Below, piece by piece: positions 35,230-46,878 of a stretch of 64,000 bases of DNA (position 1 is the stretch's first letter; the number at the start of each line of letters is the position of its first letter). A program made the position numbers and the translations under genes. This DNA is from Muraenolepis orangiensis (lineage: Eukaryota; Chordata; Actinopteri; Gadiformes; Muraenolepididae), in the NCBI GenBank assembly GCA_027704905.1, contig CM051007.1, positions 26,465,285 through 26,529,284 on the forward strand. Reading direction: 5' to 3'. The notes beneath the pieces are model-generated. The model searched no databases. It was not told the origin of the DNA and worked only from the letters and a program-made list of their open reading frames with translations.

Positions 35230-36412
35230 CCTGTAGGGAGCCCAGTCGAATAATTAGGCCTAAAGCTTCAGCTGTAGCACCACTGAGCACATACTCTTGA
35301 GCAATGTCCATTATCTCCAGCTCTGCTTTGGCTTCAAGGTCTTTGTATTTGAGTGGAAGATCAACTGCAGCAACTGGTCTCAGCCTGTGGTTTGAATAGG
35401 AGCGCAGTATTCTGTTTGAGTGTTTTAGCTCTCCTTGGTGCTTTAGTAGCTGGTAACTGTCTAGAGTCAGTGTGTTTCACTTTGCACCGGTATCTATTTT
35501 AAACTGCACCTCCTGAGACAGAACACAGAGGTTTATCACCCACTTGTCATCTGCCACTATGGCTACTGGAGCCTCCTCCTGTGTCAGGCTTATATTCAGC
35601 ATTTCCTCATCTGGTGGGTCCTCTTCAGCTGACTCCACACTCACTGAGCTCATGCCACGGCTGCGACACCGCTGCCCAGTGGTTTGATTTGTGACAGTAT
35701 GAACATGTGGAGCCCTGTGCTGGACATTTTCCTTGATTCCACGAATGCTGGGGGTGTTTTCCACATTTTGGGCATTTGGTTTGATTTCCTGCTGTCTGTC
35801 TCTGCTGAACGGGTTTTGACTGTACATAGCTCTGTGGCTTTTTATTGTAGACTGTGTACTTCGATCTGGTGGACACTGTTGACACGTGAATCTTCCTCTG
35901 ACAATCATTTGTTTTTGTGACATTTCAAACTGTTGGGGAATCTCTATGGCCTTGGCCAGTGTCAGGTCCTCACCTTTATCTAAAAGTCTTTCCTGGAATA
36001 GTTTTTCTCTCACCCCAGCTATTATAGCGTCAATTAACATGTCATCTGAGTCTGCATACTCAGTCCATCAGTAGTAGCTTCAAATCCTTCACAAAGTGAT
36101 CGAAACCCTCCGTAGCACTTTGTTTCCTTTGCTTGAAACGATGCCTTGCTATTCTTTTATTCTTCCTCGGTCTTATGTACATTGCAAATTTATCTGGATC
36201 CTGTTTCTCACCGTCGGCCCAAGTTATGTCCTGTAGATTTCTCTGCCTTGTTTGCCGATCCACGTTCCTAGCCAGCCCGCTCGTTTAGCTTCTAGCTCAG
36301 AGAGGGGACCGTCGAACACGAAGTCCACATGGCTGCGGAACCTCTCAAACTCTTGATATAAATCGGCAGCTTCCCAGTCAATCTTGGGGTGATCAAACGC
36401 TGTAGAAGCCAT
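35230..36412 (-). pseudogene. Gypsy gag, zinc knuckle and protease, broken
   Basis: The gag starts at a MASTAFDHPKIDW-type N-terminus (ATG at 36410-36412). Breaks lie near 36235 and 36065. A knuckle-like cluster (CPKCGKHPQHSWNQGKC, then CSYCHKSNHW) lies at about 35680-35780. The protease motif FKIDTGAK is at 35477-35500 and is followed by a TGA where a Cys codon is expected. After that, a protease-like segment continues down to 35230. Capsid, nucleocapsid and protease roles are inferred from order. Confidence 0.8.
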
Positions 36413-36424
36413 GGTTGCGCGGTG

Positions 36425-36787
36425 TGTATTTACATGGGGATGTCCATCTACGCAAAGACCAGAAAGAGGAAGTTGGTGGAAATGCTTAGCGAGCATGGCA
36501 TCTGCATTTCATATGACAGGGTGCTAGAGATATCAGCACAGCTAGGAGATGCAACAGTCAGCAAATACGTGGAGGATGGGGTGGTCTGTCCACCAGTTCT
36601 GCGAAAAGGGCTGTCCACCACCTCAACCATGGACAACATAGACCACAATCCCACTGCAACTACAGCAAATTCTTCTTTCCATGGAACCAGTGTCTGTTTT
36701 CCAGCACCCGGCAAAGGAGACAAAGGTGAAGAGCGTGGACAGCTGAAGTTCAGGTGTGTTGAGCTACTACTCTTCACCTTCCGCTAG
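36425..36787 (+). pseudogene. Fragment of an unidentified repeated fish ORF
   Basis: The plus-strand frame contains MSIYAKTRKRKLVEML, YDRVLEISAQLGDATVSKYV, VCPPVLRKGLSTT, MDNIDHNPTATTANSSFHGT, ending in Lys/Glu-rich sequence. I have the impression of having seen this segment repeatedly in uncharacterised fish and invertebrate proteins linked to mobile DNA, but I cannot name the domain. It abuts the truncated start of the Gypsy gag, so the two elements are joined here. There is no start codon of its own that can be defended. Confidence 0.4.
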
Positions 36788-36989
36788 TCTCTCAGCGCTA
36801 ATCTATGTGATTTTATTGCAAAATGTAGCAATACTGTATATTAAATGGCAGCCATCTTTAAAAAGGGCCACCATCTTGAATTTTTAGGTGGCTGCTAATA
36901 TGTAATTAAAATAATGGTATATGAGCGAATTTTGGTGCTGGCTTCTAAGCTATTTTACTTCTAAATGTAATTTTATTGTATATAGCCTA

Positions 36990-39252
36990 CTGCTGACGGG
37001 AGCCGTTAACCAGATGGCATCAGGGTGGGCCCCAGGGATTGATGGCCTCTCCGGAGTGTCCCTCAAGCACTTCTGGGGTATTTTTGGAGCTGATCTACAT
37101 GGTGTTTTCTCAGAGTGCTTCAGAACCGGATCCCTCCCGGCGGGCGGTGCTTTCCCTGCTGCCAAAAAAAGGAGACCTGTAGCCGTTTTGACTGTGGACT
37201 ATAAAAGTACTCTCCAGAGCCTTGTCGAACAGACTGAAAGGGATTTTGGAGATGGTCATTCAGCAAGACCAAACCTACTGCATTCCTGATAGGACTATGA
37301 TGGACAATATTTTCTTTATGCGGGATGTAATGGATGTTTGTCGGGCTCATGGGGTTAATGTTGGTGTTGTGTCACTTGATCAAGAGAAAGCTTTTGATAG
37401 AGTTGATCACTTGTATTTGTTTTCTGCACTTAGGGCATATGGCATTGGTGAGGATTTTCTGGCATGGGTTGGACTACTGTACAACGGTGCTCAGTGTTTG
37501 GTGAAGATGGGGGCAGGGCTGAGTAGGCCAATTCCTGTACAGCGGGGAATTAGACAGGGATGTCCCATTTCAGGACAGCTGTAGTCATTACAGCCATTGG
37601 GCCTTTGCTGTGCAGGTTGGGGAGTAAGCTCAGTGGTCCCTGCCGGCCTCCTGTGGGCTGGAGCTTCCTCCTACGCTCTCTGCTTATGCTGACGATGTCA
37701 GCATTTTCGTCTCCAGCCAGAGTGACATTAAGTGTCTGCAGGACACCCTGTCCCGGTATGAGAGGGCCTCCGCGGCAAGGGTCAACTGGGCCAAAAGTAG
37801 TGCACTACTTTTGGGACGCTGGAGGGAGCAGGTGGTTCCTAGCCTGCCTGGAGGCCTTCAGTGGGAAACAGAGGGACTATAGGTTTTGGGAGTTTTTTTG
37901 GGCACCGAGGCTTTCAAGGCTAAAAAGGGAGCAAAGGAGAAGGTGTGCGCTCGGTTGTCCAAATGGAAGTGGTTGCTTCCTCAGATGTCCTACAGGGGAA
38001 GAGTTCTGGTCGCCAATACTTATTAAGCTGTTCCTGCTTAATCCAGAGGAGCTGGACCAGTCCGGTCTGACCCCTTTCTACACCTCGGTGCTGCAGGCAT
38101 GGCACACCTTCAAGTTCACCCGTGCCACCAGTGAGATGCCGGGCATGTGGGTGTTTGAAGAACCCTTGTTCTTCAATGGCCTACTGAGGGCAAGAACATT
38201 AGTCTGCCAGCCAGTCTTAGAGAGGCCGGCTGTACGAAAGTAGGTCACCTCATGAAGGCAAAGGTAACATCTCTCGCAGCCCTTAGGAGGAGAAGCAACA
38301 CCTCGTCCATTAGGATTTTGGATCAGGTGGTGAAGGGCCTTTGCAGAGGACGTTGACCTGTGTTAGCAGTGGATTGAGGACGGCGACTACAGCTTCCCCT
38401 CTCTGCAGGTCACTCCAGCGGCAGGGGACTGGCATGAGGGAGCAGGCCAACTGCTCAACTTGAGGACCCCCCACCTGGGCACGTTTCAGGCTTGTGGGAA
38501 GGAAACGTACAATTTGTGTGTAAAAGTTCTGAATCTCAGGTCTCTGGCGGGGGTCAAGGAGTCGAGGTGGGCCGAGTTCCTGGGTCCAGACTCTTCCCCG
38601 AAAGGCAGCTGGCAGTGCCTGTACAAGCTGCCCGTGGAGAAGCGGACAGCGGACCTCCAGTGGAGGATTGTGCACGGGGCGATAGCCACCAATAGGTACC
38701 GAGCGCACCTTGATCCGGAGCTGGGTGAGGGGTGTATTTTTTGCTCAGAGGTTAAGACCTTGGAGCATTTGTTTGTCCAGTGTCCTCGGCTGTCAGCCTT
38801 GTTTGTACTCCTCAAGACCTTGTTTCAGGGCCTTGGGGAGGAGTTTTCTTTCATTTGATTCATCTTTGGCCCAAAATACTCTGCTAAGAACTGCTGCTTT
38901 GAACTTTCTTTTCGGTGCTGCCAAGATGGCTATCTGCCTGACACGCAGGAACCGAGTGCAGGGTGTGGGGAGCATGGCTCTGCTGCCGGGGCTTCTGAGA
39001 GCCAGGCTGAGGGTGGAGCACACCTACTACCACCTGATGGACAACATACAGGCTTTCAGCCACATGTGGGCTGTGGGGGGGTGCTTGTGCTCTGTGTGAT
39101 GGTGAGCTGAGACTCCACATATGAGTGCTGTGTTTGTGTGTGACTTTTTTTTTTGTGTATTGATTTATTATTTTAAAGTATTGAATCCCTCTATGTGATG
39201 AGGTGAGCGTTATCCAGTGTATTTGTTTGATCGATTAAAGGGATTTTGAAAA
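36990..39252 (+). mobile_element. Tx1-like LINE copy 1, 5'-truncated
   Basis: Begins in the RT-upstream region of ORF2 (GAVNQMASG, homologous to copy 2 at 41075) and runs to a 3' UTR that ends near 39252. Several indels have broken ORF2. Next to it, with a C/T-rich junction, begins copy 2 in the same orientation. Confidence 0.8.
36997..39100 (+). pseudogene. Tx1-like LINE ORF2 (RT) remnant
   Basis: The RT core is readable: SLDQEKAFDRVDHLYLFSAL (motif A) at about 37373-37430, IPVQRGIRQGCPIS (motif B) at about 37530, and AYADDVSIFV (motif C, YADD) at 37682-37711, each in shifted frames. Near 38640-38780 comes a C-terminal domain with WRIVHGAIATNRY and CIFCSEVKTLEHLFVQC, the zinc-like CCHC end typical of Tx1-type LINEs. 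A last segment with AALNFLFGAAKMAI follows in another frame, ending at about 39098. Target-primed reverse transcription would be the role in an intact element. Confidence 0.85.
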
Positions 39253-39453
39253 CCTCTCCTCTCCTCCCCTTTCCTCTCCTCTCTCTTTCCGGTGGTGATG
39301 GAAGCGCGAGCGGCGTGGAAATTTCAATTTGTTTGGTAAACTTGTTTTCCTCTTCTTTCATTTGCATGATCAGGTAAGGTTTAATTTATTTACTTTTATT
39401 TACTCTCAGAGTGTTTGCGGTGTGATTTTGGTTTTTGAGTGTTTTCGGGACGC

Positions 39454-40065
39454 ATGGCGTCCCCCGAGACGCCTCCCCCGTCCCTGCGGCAGGGAGTGCG
39501 GATCGCCTCGCATGACATAAGCGTGTCAGTGGAGGAGGCTCTGCTGGCCGCCGGGGAGCAGGTGGGTCATGAGAACCTGGTGTTCGCCTCCAGGATGAAC
39601 AAAGCGGTGGTAGTTTTTGTTAAAAGTGAGCAGAAAGTACATCAGCTGGTCGCCAGCGGCGTGTTCATTAGGGACTTGTATGTGCAGGTCTCCCCGCTGT
39701 CGGTCCTCTCTACGCGGATCACCGTCTCCGGTGTTCCGCCGTTCATTACCAACGAGCTGCTGGAGAACGAGCTACAGAGATTTGGGAAATTCGCTAGTGG
39801 GTTCAAAACGGTGAGTTTGGGATGTAAGGATCCAAAACTGAAGCACGTACAGTCCCTGAGGCGACAGGCGTTAATGTTCCTAGACTCTCCTACCAACACT
39901 CTGGAGGTGTCGTTTAGGGTGAAGCACGGAGAGGGTTTCTACACGGTGTACGCCAGCGCAGCGCAGATGAAGTGCTTTGAGTGTGGAGATGTAGGACAAG
40001 CGCTTTGCCTGCCCGCACAAACAGCAAGGCAGCTCCGGCCCCCAAGCCGCCGGCCGCTAACGTAG
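39454..40065 (+). pseudogene. Tx1-like LINE ORF1 (RNA-binding, zinc knuckle)
   Basis: The frame starts MASPETPPPSLRQGV and continues with an RNA-recognition-like region (LVFASRMNKAVVVFV, VSGVPPFITNELLENELQRF, GKFASGF) to a CCHC knuckle start, KCFECGDVG. A one-base shift near 39998 breaks the knuckle: the missing His and Cys (KRFACPHKQQ) continue in another frame. A second copy of the same ORF1 lies at 63608-64000. The protein would bind LINE RNA. Confidence 0.85.
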
Positions 40066-40257
40066 CCCTGGCTCCGGCCCCCTTGTCGCTGATGCGGCGG
40101 GCGGCTCTGATAGTGCCGACAGTGCGGCAAGCGCCGCGGCCGTAGTGCCCGGTACCGTGCCCGCTACCGGGTCATGTGAGGACAGACCCGCGGGCGGGGA
40201 GGCAGCGGCTGATCGCGGCTGTTTTGTAACCATCCTTTCTCTACTTTCTCTCTCTCA

Positions 40258-41492
40258 ATGGATACTATTAACATTGGAACCTTAAACATAAATGGTGGGA
40301 GGGATAAATTAAAAAGGGCATTCATATCTAAGGTAGCTGCACAAAAACATTTAGATGTGATCTTCCTACAGGAAACACGCTACCTCAGCTGAGGACACGG
40401 ATTGGGACTTATGGTGGGAGGGCCCGCAGGTCTTAAGCCATGGGTCTAACTTCAGTGCAGGAGGAGTTGTCTTTTTCAAATCAGCGGCTAACGCCGCCAT
40501 TTTGTCTTCAAATGAAGTGGTGAAGGGACGGCTGCTCATAGTCAGGGCAGAGAAAGACTCCACTGTGGTCTGTCTCATAAACATTTATGCCCACAATCAG
40601 GGAAATGAGTTACTTTCACTTGTTAGAAACACTTACTAAATTACAGGAATGACAATATTATCATTGGTGGGGATTTCAATTGCACGGTAGATTTCACATT
40701 GGACAGGACAAGTCAGGAACCACACAGTCATCTGCTAGTTTGAATAATATCATCACAAATACAGACCGTATAGACACATGGAAGGTTAAACATCCACAAG
40801 CAAGACAGTACACTTGGGTCACTGCAGCTCTCATAATTTCCCCGGGGGTCAGGGTAAGGTCACACTGGTGTTTTAACACCAAATTGCTGAGGGATAAACA
40901 TGTTGCCGGAGCTTTGGGCACTTCTGGCAGATGTGGGGACTCAGAAAATCTGAGTTTGGTTCCTTCATGATGTGGTGGGAGGTGGGTAAGGCACAAATTA
41001 GGGTATTTAGTCTTCCCCAGCTCAGCCCGGAGGAGAAAGCTGCTCTGGACCTCGAGCGGACCCTGGAGGAGCTGACAGGAGCCGTTAACCAGATGGCATC
41101 AGGGCGGGCCCGAGGGATCTCTGGAGAGTTCCTCAAAACATTCTGGGGGATTATTGGAGCTGATCTACATGGCATTTTTTCAGAGTGCTTCAGAACCGGA
41201 TCCCTCCCGGCGTCCTGTCAGAGGGCGGTGCTTTCCCTGCTGCCAAAAAAAGGAGACTTGACCCTAATAAAGAACTGGAGGCCTGTAGCCCTTTTGACTG
41301 TGGACTATAAAGTACTCTCCAGAGCCTTGTCGAACAAACTGAAAGGGATTTTGGAACCTACTGCATTCCTGATAGGACTATCATGGACAATATTTTCTTT
41401 ATGCGGGATGTAATGGATGTTTGTCGGGCTCATAAAGTTAATGTTGGTGTTGTGTCACTGGATCAAGAAAAATCTTTTGACAGAGTTGATCA
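40258..41492 (+). pseudogene. Tx1-like LINE ORF2 start (endonuclease, partial RT)
   Basis: ATG at 40258 opens MDTINIGTLNINGG..., an APE-type endonuclease start with LDVIFLQET containing the catalytic Glu. A frameshift near 40377 follows; then EDTDWDLWWEG, GGVVFFKSAA, LINIYAHN and GGDFNCTVD, the endonuclease signature, are readable. After a deletion the frame 40931-41413 gives EELTGAVNQMASG, GIFSECFRTGSLP and LIKNWRPVALLTVDYK, which match copy 1. It ends in the RT motif A region. Confidence 0.85.
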
Positions 41493-41890
41493 ACTCCACC
41501 TCTGAGGACATCTCCAGAGATGCATGGTTGGCAGCAGCTTGGAAGCAGGAGTGGGAGTCAGCCGGGCCCTCCCGAATCCACTGTTACATCTGGGACCCAA
41601 GAGATGGCGCCATTGGAGGAGACGACCTACCACGCCGGCAATGGACCACACTGAACCGTCTACGAACTGGGGTCGGTCGCTTTAAAACATCAATGAAGAC
41701 ATGGGGCTTGGCGGACAGTGCGGCATGCGAGTGAGGTGACCCTGACCAGACCGCCGACCATATAATCACCATCTGCCCCTTATATAGACCACCCTCGGAA
41801 GCCAGCCTCTTCGACCTAGGACCAGAGATGCGGGCATGGCTACACGACACAGAGTTGGACCTCTGACGTTACACGAAAGAAGAAGAAGTC
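41493..41890 (+). mobile_element. 3' end of a different non-LTR retrotransposon
   Basis: The frame has DAWLAAAWKQEWESAG, TTLNRLRTGVGRFK and WGLADSAACE, then a TGA where a Cys is expected, then DQTADHIITICPLY and a stop at about 41864. The Cys-rich end after LRTGVGR is a common LINE C-terminus. A GAA-rich tail (GAAAGAAGAAGAAG) at 41875-41889 would be the 3' end. The clade is not decided; it is not the Tx1-like family. Confidence 0.7.
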
Positions 41891-43120
41891 ACAGTATGTG
41901 TGATGGGGCTGCAGGTTAATCAACCCTAATTGCAAAGTTATTTAAGGCACCATGACAATGATATTAAAAAGATTTAAATCAACCTTTTCTTGCCAAATAA
42001 GGTGTACTGGTAGGTGGCGTAATTTGCTGAGGTGGTGTAGCGGGAAGAGGCTTGATATCACAATCTGAGGGGGCGGGCTCGTGCCACCTTTAGGCAATCA
42101 TTATATTTACGGTTTGATAATTTAGTTTGTAAGTTTTAAATTCTATGAAGATGTTCTCAGTCATGATAAATGCAATATTTTTTAGTATTCCTGCAGTGTT
42201 TTATTGATAAAGAACACCACATCCTCTCATAACGCGGTGAAGCAGTCGCTACATGGAGTGAATAGTCGATTCTCGAGCCATCGATTTCAACACATTCAGC
42301 ACCATTGTAATGTTACGTGCATTCCTTGTTTGTGTTCCTACCTATTTACTTTCTGTTTAAGAGGTTCTAGTGACACCTATAGGCCATTAGGTAAATGTTT
42401 CCTATTTTTCTTAATTACATCGAGATTCTCATTGGTTGTTAGAATTCACGTGGGTTAGTCACGTGATCAGAGCAGCGCCTTTTTCCGGAAAGCAAGCTAG
42501 TAATCAGCATTGTTCAAGGGCTTTCAATCTTGTTCCATCTGCCGGTGTGATCTTAAAAGAAGCTTTGTTTGTGAGTATATATTCGTTCATCTATGTATTT
42601 AGAGATTTTATGTGCTCATATTTGTTATATTTCGTCATATTTGTGTACTTTATTGATAGTTGCCCTTTGTATTGTTTACAGTTTCACACTTCAGTTACTT
42701 GACCATCTTCAATAAATGGACGTAGAAGTGCATGTCCGTAACCTACTTTGGGCTCATCATTGAAGTCATTGGATCAAGTTGGAGGTGTTTAGCTATCTGG
42801 CGATGTGCGCCCTGCTACGTGCTCAGGTGCCAGAATAACCATTGTTATGGACAGCATCTACTAACGTCGGACGTAAGAAGGTATACCTTAAGCAACCTCC
42901 TAAGGGATAGTTTGGGGAACACACGTAGAACAGTAGAACAACTTTAGTAAGGTATACCTTTCGAGTCTTCGTAACACGCTAAGAGACAACGTTATCGGGA
43001 AACGCACCCCTGTATAGTAACGTGACCACGTCATGCATCAACGGGACAGCAGCGTGTGATTTGTTTATGTTTAGATAGCAGCGTGCACGGCTCACGTCAG
43101 AACACTAAAGATGGACCAAA
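41891..43120. other. Unannotated sequence
   Basis: No supported gene. Two palindromic GGTATACC words at 42878-42890 and 42952-42960 lie near the left side of hAT-5. The left end of hAT-5 may lie here but was not located. Confidence 0.5.
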
Positions 43121-43129
43121 CGCTCTAAA

Positions 43130-45162
43130 GTGTGGCTTCACTACACCAAAGAAGAAAACTCCAAGGCACAGTGCAATACCTGTGGAAAATGTATAAGTTG
43201 TAAGTCAGGTTGCACCTCAAATTTAAGTAAACATTTGAGACAGCACGGCATCCAAATCAAAGAATGTATCGTCTTAGATGGCTTGCGGTCTCCGAAAAAA
43301 AAATGGACGATGGTAGGGTACTTGTACAGTAACAGGTACTGTTATGTTGGATCTATTTTTTTCCAGGGAAATGACCAACGCCCTAAATCCAAAGTACACA
43401 CCTCCCTCCAGAGATAGCTTAACAAATTAATTGATTTCTGCCTGGTATAAGGTGGGAAAATCAAACATTGTATTCGAGCTAAGTGGTGTTAGCAAAGTTA
43501 CCTTAACCAGCGATGGCTGGACAAGCATTTTGCAAGACCATTACCTAACAGTGACAGCACACTATATAATTGAGAGAAAAATTAAACAAAAAGTTCTAAA
43601 AACCAAAGCGGTCTACACACCCCAAACTGGACAAGTGGTGGCTGAAGAAATTGGTGAAATTCTGCAGGAATTTGGCATCATCAATAAAATAGTGACTGTG
43701 ACTGTTGATAATGCAGCGAACATGGATGTGGCCATAAAAAGGCTACATTTCATAAAGCTAGGTTGTTTTGCACACACACACTCAATCTTGGGGCACAAAG
43801 TGTCTATTCTCTGGCATCAGTGACAAAATGGACAGCAAAGATCAGGGATGTTGTCATCTGGATGAAGCGTTCATCCATGGGAAAGACTGTGCTCTGGGAG
43901 AAGCAACAAGTCTTAAGTAAGCACCCCAGAGTTTACTTCATTTGATCGTTCTATAGGACAGCTCATTAGTGCATTATGTACATTTTGAAGGCCTTAATAG
44001 GTTAACACAATGCACGAAACATAATATACATCTTATAAAAACGGAATATTCTTATATAGATGAGACAAGAGAACTTTATTGTCCGTCTCAAATCAAACCC
44101 AAACAATGCACATTTCAAATGCATTTAAACACACAGAATATAAATAAAAACTGTTAAAACTAAAAGAATCTAATTTCTAAATCAGATGTTCTTGTTTGTG
44201 TTAGATCTGCCTCAACACTAATACTTGATGTAAGACTTCCCTCTACTTAATGTTGGAACGATTCTTTGAGCAATATCCTGCAATTCAAGCAGCCAGCTTG
44301 GATAGCAATGGAGAGGGACCGACTTGCTCGACTGACAGATGAGGATTTTAGAAAGGCAGAGGAATTCATCCATCTGATGAGTGTTATACACATCCACACT
44401 GTTTCTTCCGAAAAGAGCCCAACTTGCGGCCAGATTCTTCCAATTCTCCAAAAGCTCGAGAAGCACTTCATTGTTGAAGAGGGAGTGAACACAGTGTTTG
44501 TGTCCAACCTTAAGCAGGCTGTCTGGGTAAACCTTTCTAAGCGGTACCAAACTGATGTCATCAGAAACTTTCTTGAAGAGGCCACTGCATTAGACCCTCG
44601 TTTCAAACACCACGTGGAGGACAGCACTGTCTGGGACCGGATCAAGGAGAAGATGATGGCAGGAAAGCTGACTGAGTCTGAACAGCCAACAGAACAGGGC
44701 CGTGGTGAACATGGTGTAACAACGCAGTCTCTCACTCAAAGAGCGAATGAGAAGGAGGAAGGAGAGGAGAGTGAGGAAGAGAAGGAGCAGCCACCTCCCT
44801 GGAGCAGCAAGAGGGCTAAAATGTCTCCGCTTGAGGAGCTTTTTGCTGCTGAAGACTGCCTGAAGATGAAAATCTTATCCTCCAGCACCATGTCCACCCA
44901 GCACCAGACTGACAGAGAGCTGAAGATGTACCAAGACATGCCACCAACAATGACATCTGATGACCCTGCTGCCTGGTGGTGGAACAAAATAACCACATAT
45001 CCTTTGCTTTCGGAGATGGCCTTTTCCTATTTGTGTGTGCAGGCTTCCTCAACCCCTAGTGAGAGGGTTTTCTCCACTGCTGGAGACACTATTTGCCCAG
45101 AAAGATCCCACATACTACCAGAAAAGGCTGATATGCAGATTTTTCTTAACAAGAACTGTTAA
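43130..45162 (+). pseudogene. hAT-5 transposase, ZBED-like, with a probable intron
   Basis: A BED finger (CNTCGKCISC...SKHLRQHG) opens the protein at 43130-43260. The catalytic domain follows with LTSDGWTS near 43512 and TVDNAANMDVA near 43700, then GCFAHT. A probable intron with GT (43917) and AG (ends 44204) splits the segment before a conserved LPQH motif. After it, frames change until LMLERFFEQYPAIQ (about 44245-44285), then 44266-45162 runs 298 aa to the hAT dimerisation end, PTPSERVFSTAGDTI-like, here SSTPSERVFSTAGDTICPER. A frameshift near 43420, others near 43770 and 44230, break the protein. It resembles ZBED1/ZBED4-type proteins. Terminal repeats were not found. Confidence 0.8.
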
Positions 45163-46410
45163 GTAGCATAAATCTTTAACCGTTTTAGACTTGCACTGTA
45201 AAAACTGTGATTGGGCTTAATTAATATTTATTAAAAAAATAGTAGTAACCTATACATAATAAAAAAGACTATGTGCAGTTTTGAATCACATTGAGCTGAA
45301 TTCAACTAATTTGAATGATTAATTTAATAGATTTTACTTTGTTTTGTTTGAGTAAAATCAGCTGTGAATTCCTGAGTAGAATTTAATTGTATTTTATTAG
45401 GAAAGTCCAAATTGCAGAAAATTGATAAATTTTACTCATTTGGAGGTCTTTGATTTTAATCACCTTACACTTCCACCGATGCAAGGCATTTTGCGCCAAA
45501 TGGACATTTTCGTCTGCTTCACATTTCAGGGAGTGCCGTTTTCCCAAAGGTAAGACCTGTTTAATTACTGTTAGGTAGTTAACAACTAACTTTTTAAATG
45601 TATAAACAAGTTGCTGTAACATTAGCAGTTGAACAGTTTACGTTACTACAAATTACCAAACATGCTAACTTTACTGCCTGTAAGTTAAGTCAAAATTAAG
45701 CTAACGTAAGTGATTCAACGTCAGTCGGCCTTGTCTTTAATTCGACTAAAGCCTATTATTTACAATTTGCGTGACTTTCAAATAATGCCCTTTTAAGATA
45801 CCAGCTAATTTACTTTTACCAATTTCCCTGGCCTCAGCCCAAGTTTCATGGTGTCCAGAGACTGCATTATAACTGTTAGGCTATTTTTAATGCACACATC
45901 TGGTAACAAACATTCTTGCTTTCAGAGGTGAGTCATTATGACTTACGTTAACATTATTGCATTTCCTTTTCTCAAGTAATAGGTTGGTAAAATCACCGTG
46001 ATAGGCTTTGTTTAAAAAAAGACACTATTCCTCTTTATTTTTTAAATTTGGCATTATTTTCATCTGTTATGTGTTTTGTGCACGTAACGTAATACCAACT
46101 TCACCGAGGCTCTCTGTAGCCACGCAGTTTCATGTCTCCGTTCACGTTACAGCGAGGACACACCGGGAGATTCAGATCGCCCCTTTTAGTATGGGTTCAA
46201 GTAGTGGTCGCAGCTAATGCTGACAGATTACACCGAGCTGCGCTCGTGAATACTGGTTTTAGGTCAGTAATTTAGAGACAGAGAGAGGCTTCGTTAGTCC
46301 GCCTGTTTGCGACCACAGTAATAAGCATTTAACATTGTACATATTTTGTTAGCATGTCATCCTCAATATAACTACGTGATATCTGCTTTTCCTCACAATA
46401 ACGTTAAATA
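45163..46410. other. AT-rich unannotated sequence
   Basis: No gene recognised. A CACTGTAAAAACTGTG stretch at about 45195 is similar to ends of AT-rich fish MITEs, but no partner end is close by. Confidence 0.45.
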
Positions 46411-46418
46411 GAAGCCAC

Positions 46419-46755
46419 AGGGCTCTCAAGTATCACGCATTGAGCGTGACAGTCACTCTTTTCGGTTTTTTTCCCGCTCTCCCGCCACACATTGTATTTC
46501 TCACGCGGAAAAACTATTTATAATATGCCGCAGCGCCGAACATTTCTCTGGCCGCGGCGCTCTCACTATACGGCAGGACTCAAGCGCGTCTCCCCTGGAG
46601 TGCTCAGTCGAGCCTGCCACTTACCAGCAATTAAAAAACATAGCCAATCAGAAAATAGCACTATTGTATCTGGGTAAGATTTAACGCACGTGACCCCCCC
46701 CCCCCCACCCCGGGGGGAGAATCTCACTCTTGCCTGTCTTCAAAACTTGAGCCCT
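46419..46755. mobile_element. MITE with 8-bp TSD (337 bp)
   Basis: Ends AGGGCTCTCAAGT and ACTTGAGCCCT are inverted repeats. The 8-bp direct repeat gaagccac is at 46411-46418 and 46756-46763. The interior has a C/G homopolymer near 46694-46720. It has no coding sequence. The 8-bp TSD points to a hAT-type transposase. Confidence 0.85.
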
Positions 46756-46878
46756 GAAGCCACACTGCCAGCAGCATATATTCACAGAACAGAATAGGCC
46801 TATAACACACTTCCTGCTTCCGGAGCCGTGAGCAGTGTACTCTTTCTTCCGGTAGTTACCCCAGATACCTGACAAATT

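Larger units (their letters stand above)
29110..36412 (-). mobile_element. Gypsy/Ty3 retrotransposon, 5'-truncated, split by hAT-3
   Basis: On the minus strand the order is gag, zinc knuckle, protease, RT, RNase H, integrase, a 3' purine-rich tract and a 3' LTR (29110-29332). The order RT-RNase H-integrase defines Gypsy/Ty3. The 5' LTR and leader are missing: homology stops at the gag start near 36412. hAT-3 sits in the last part of pol. Several frameshifts are present, so it is dead. Confidence 0.9.
39255..41492 (+). mobile_element. Tx1-like LINE copy 2, 3'-truncated
   Basis: It starts in a TCTCC-rich stretch, contains ORF1 (39454-40061) and a damaged ORF2 start (40258 onward) with endonuclease and the first part of RT, and stops abruptly after the motif A region at about 41492. 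Internal deletion has removed sequence between about 40850 and 40930. Confidence 0.8.

Noticed and set aside
39642..40130. Minus-strand frames opposite LINE ORF1
   Set aside because: Shadow frames; the plus-strand frame carries the recognisable ORF1 and knuckle motifs.
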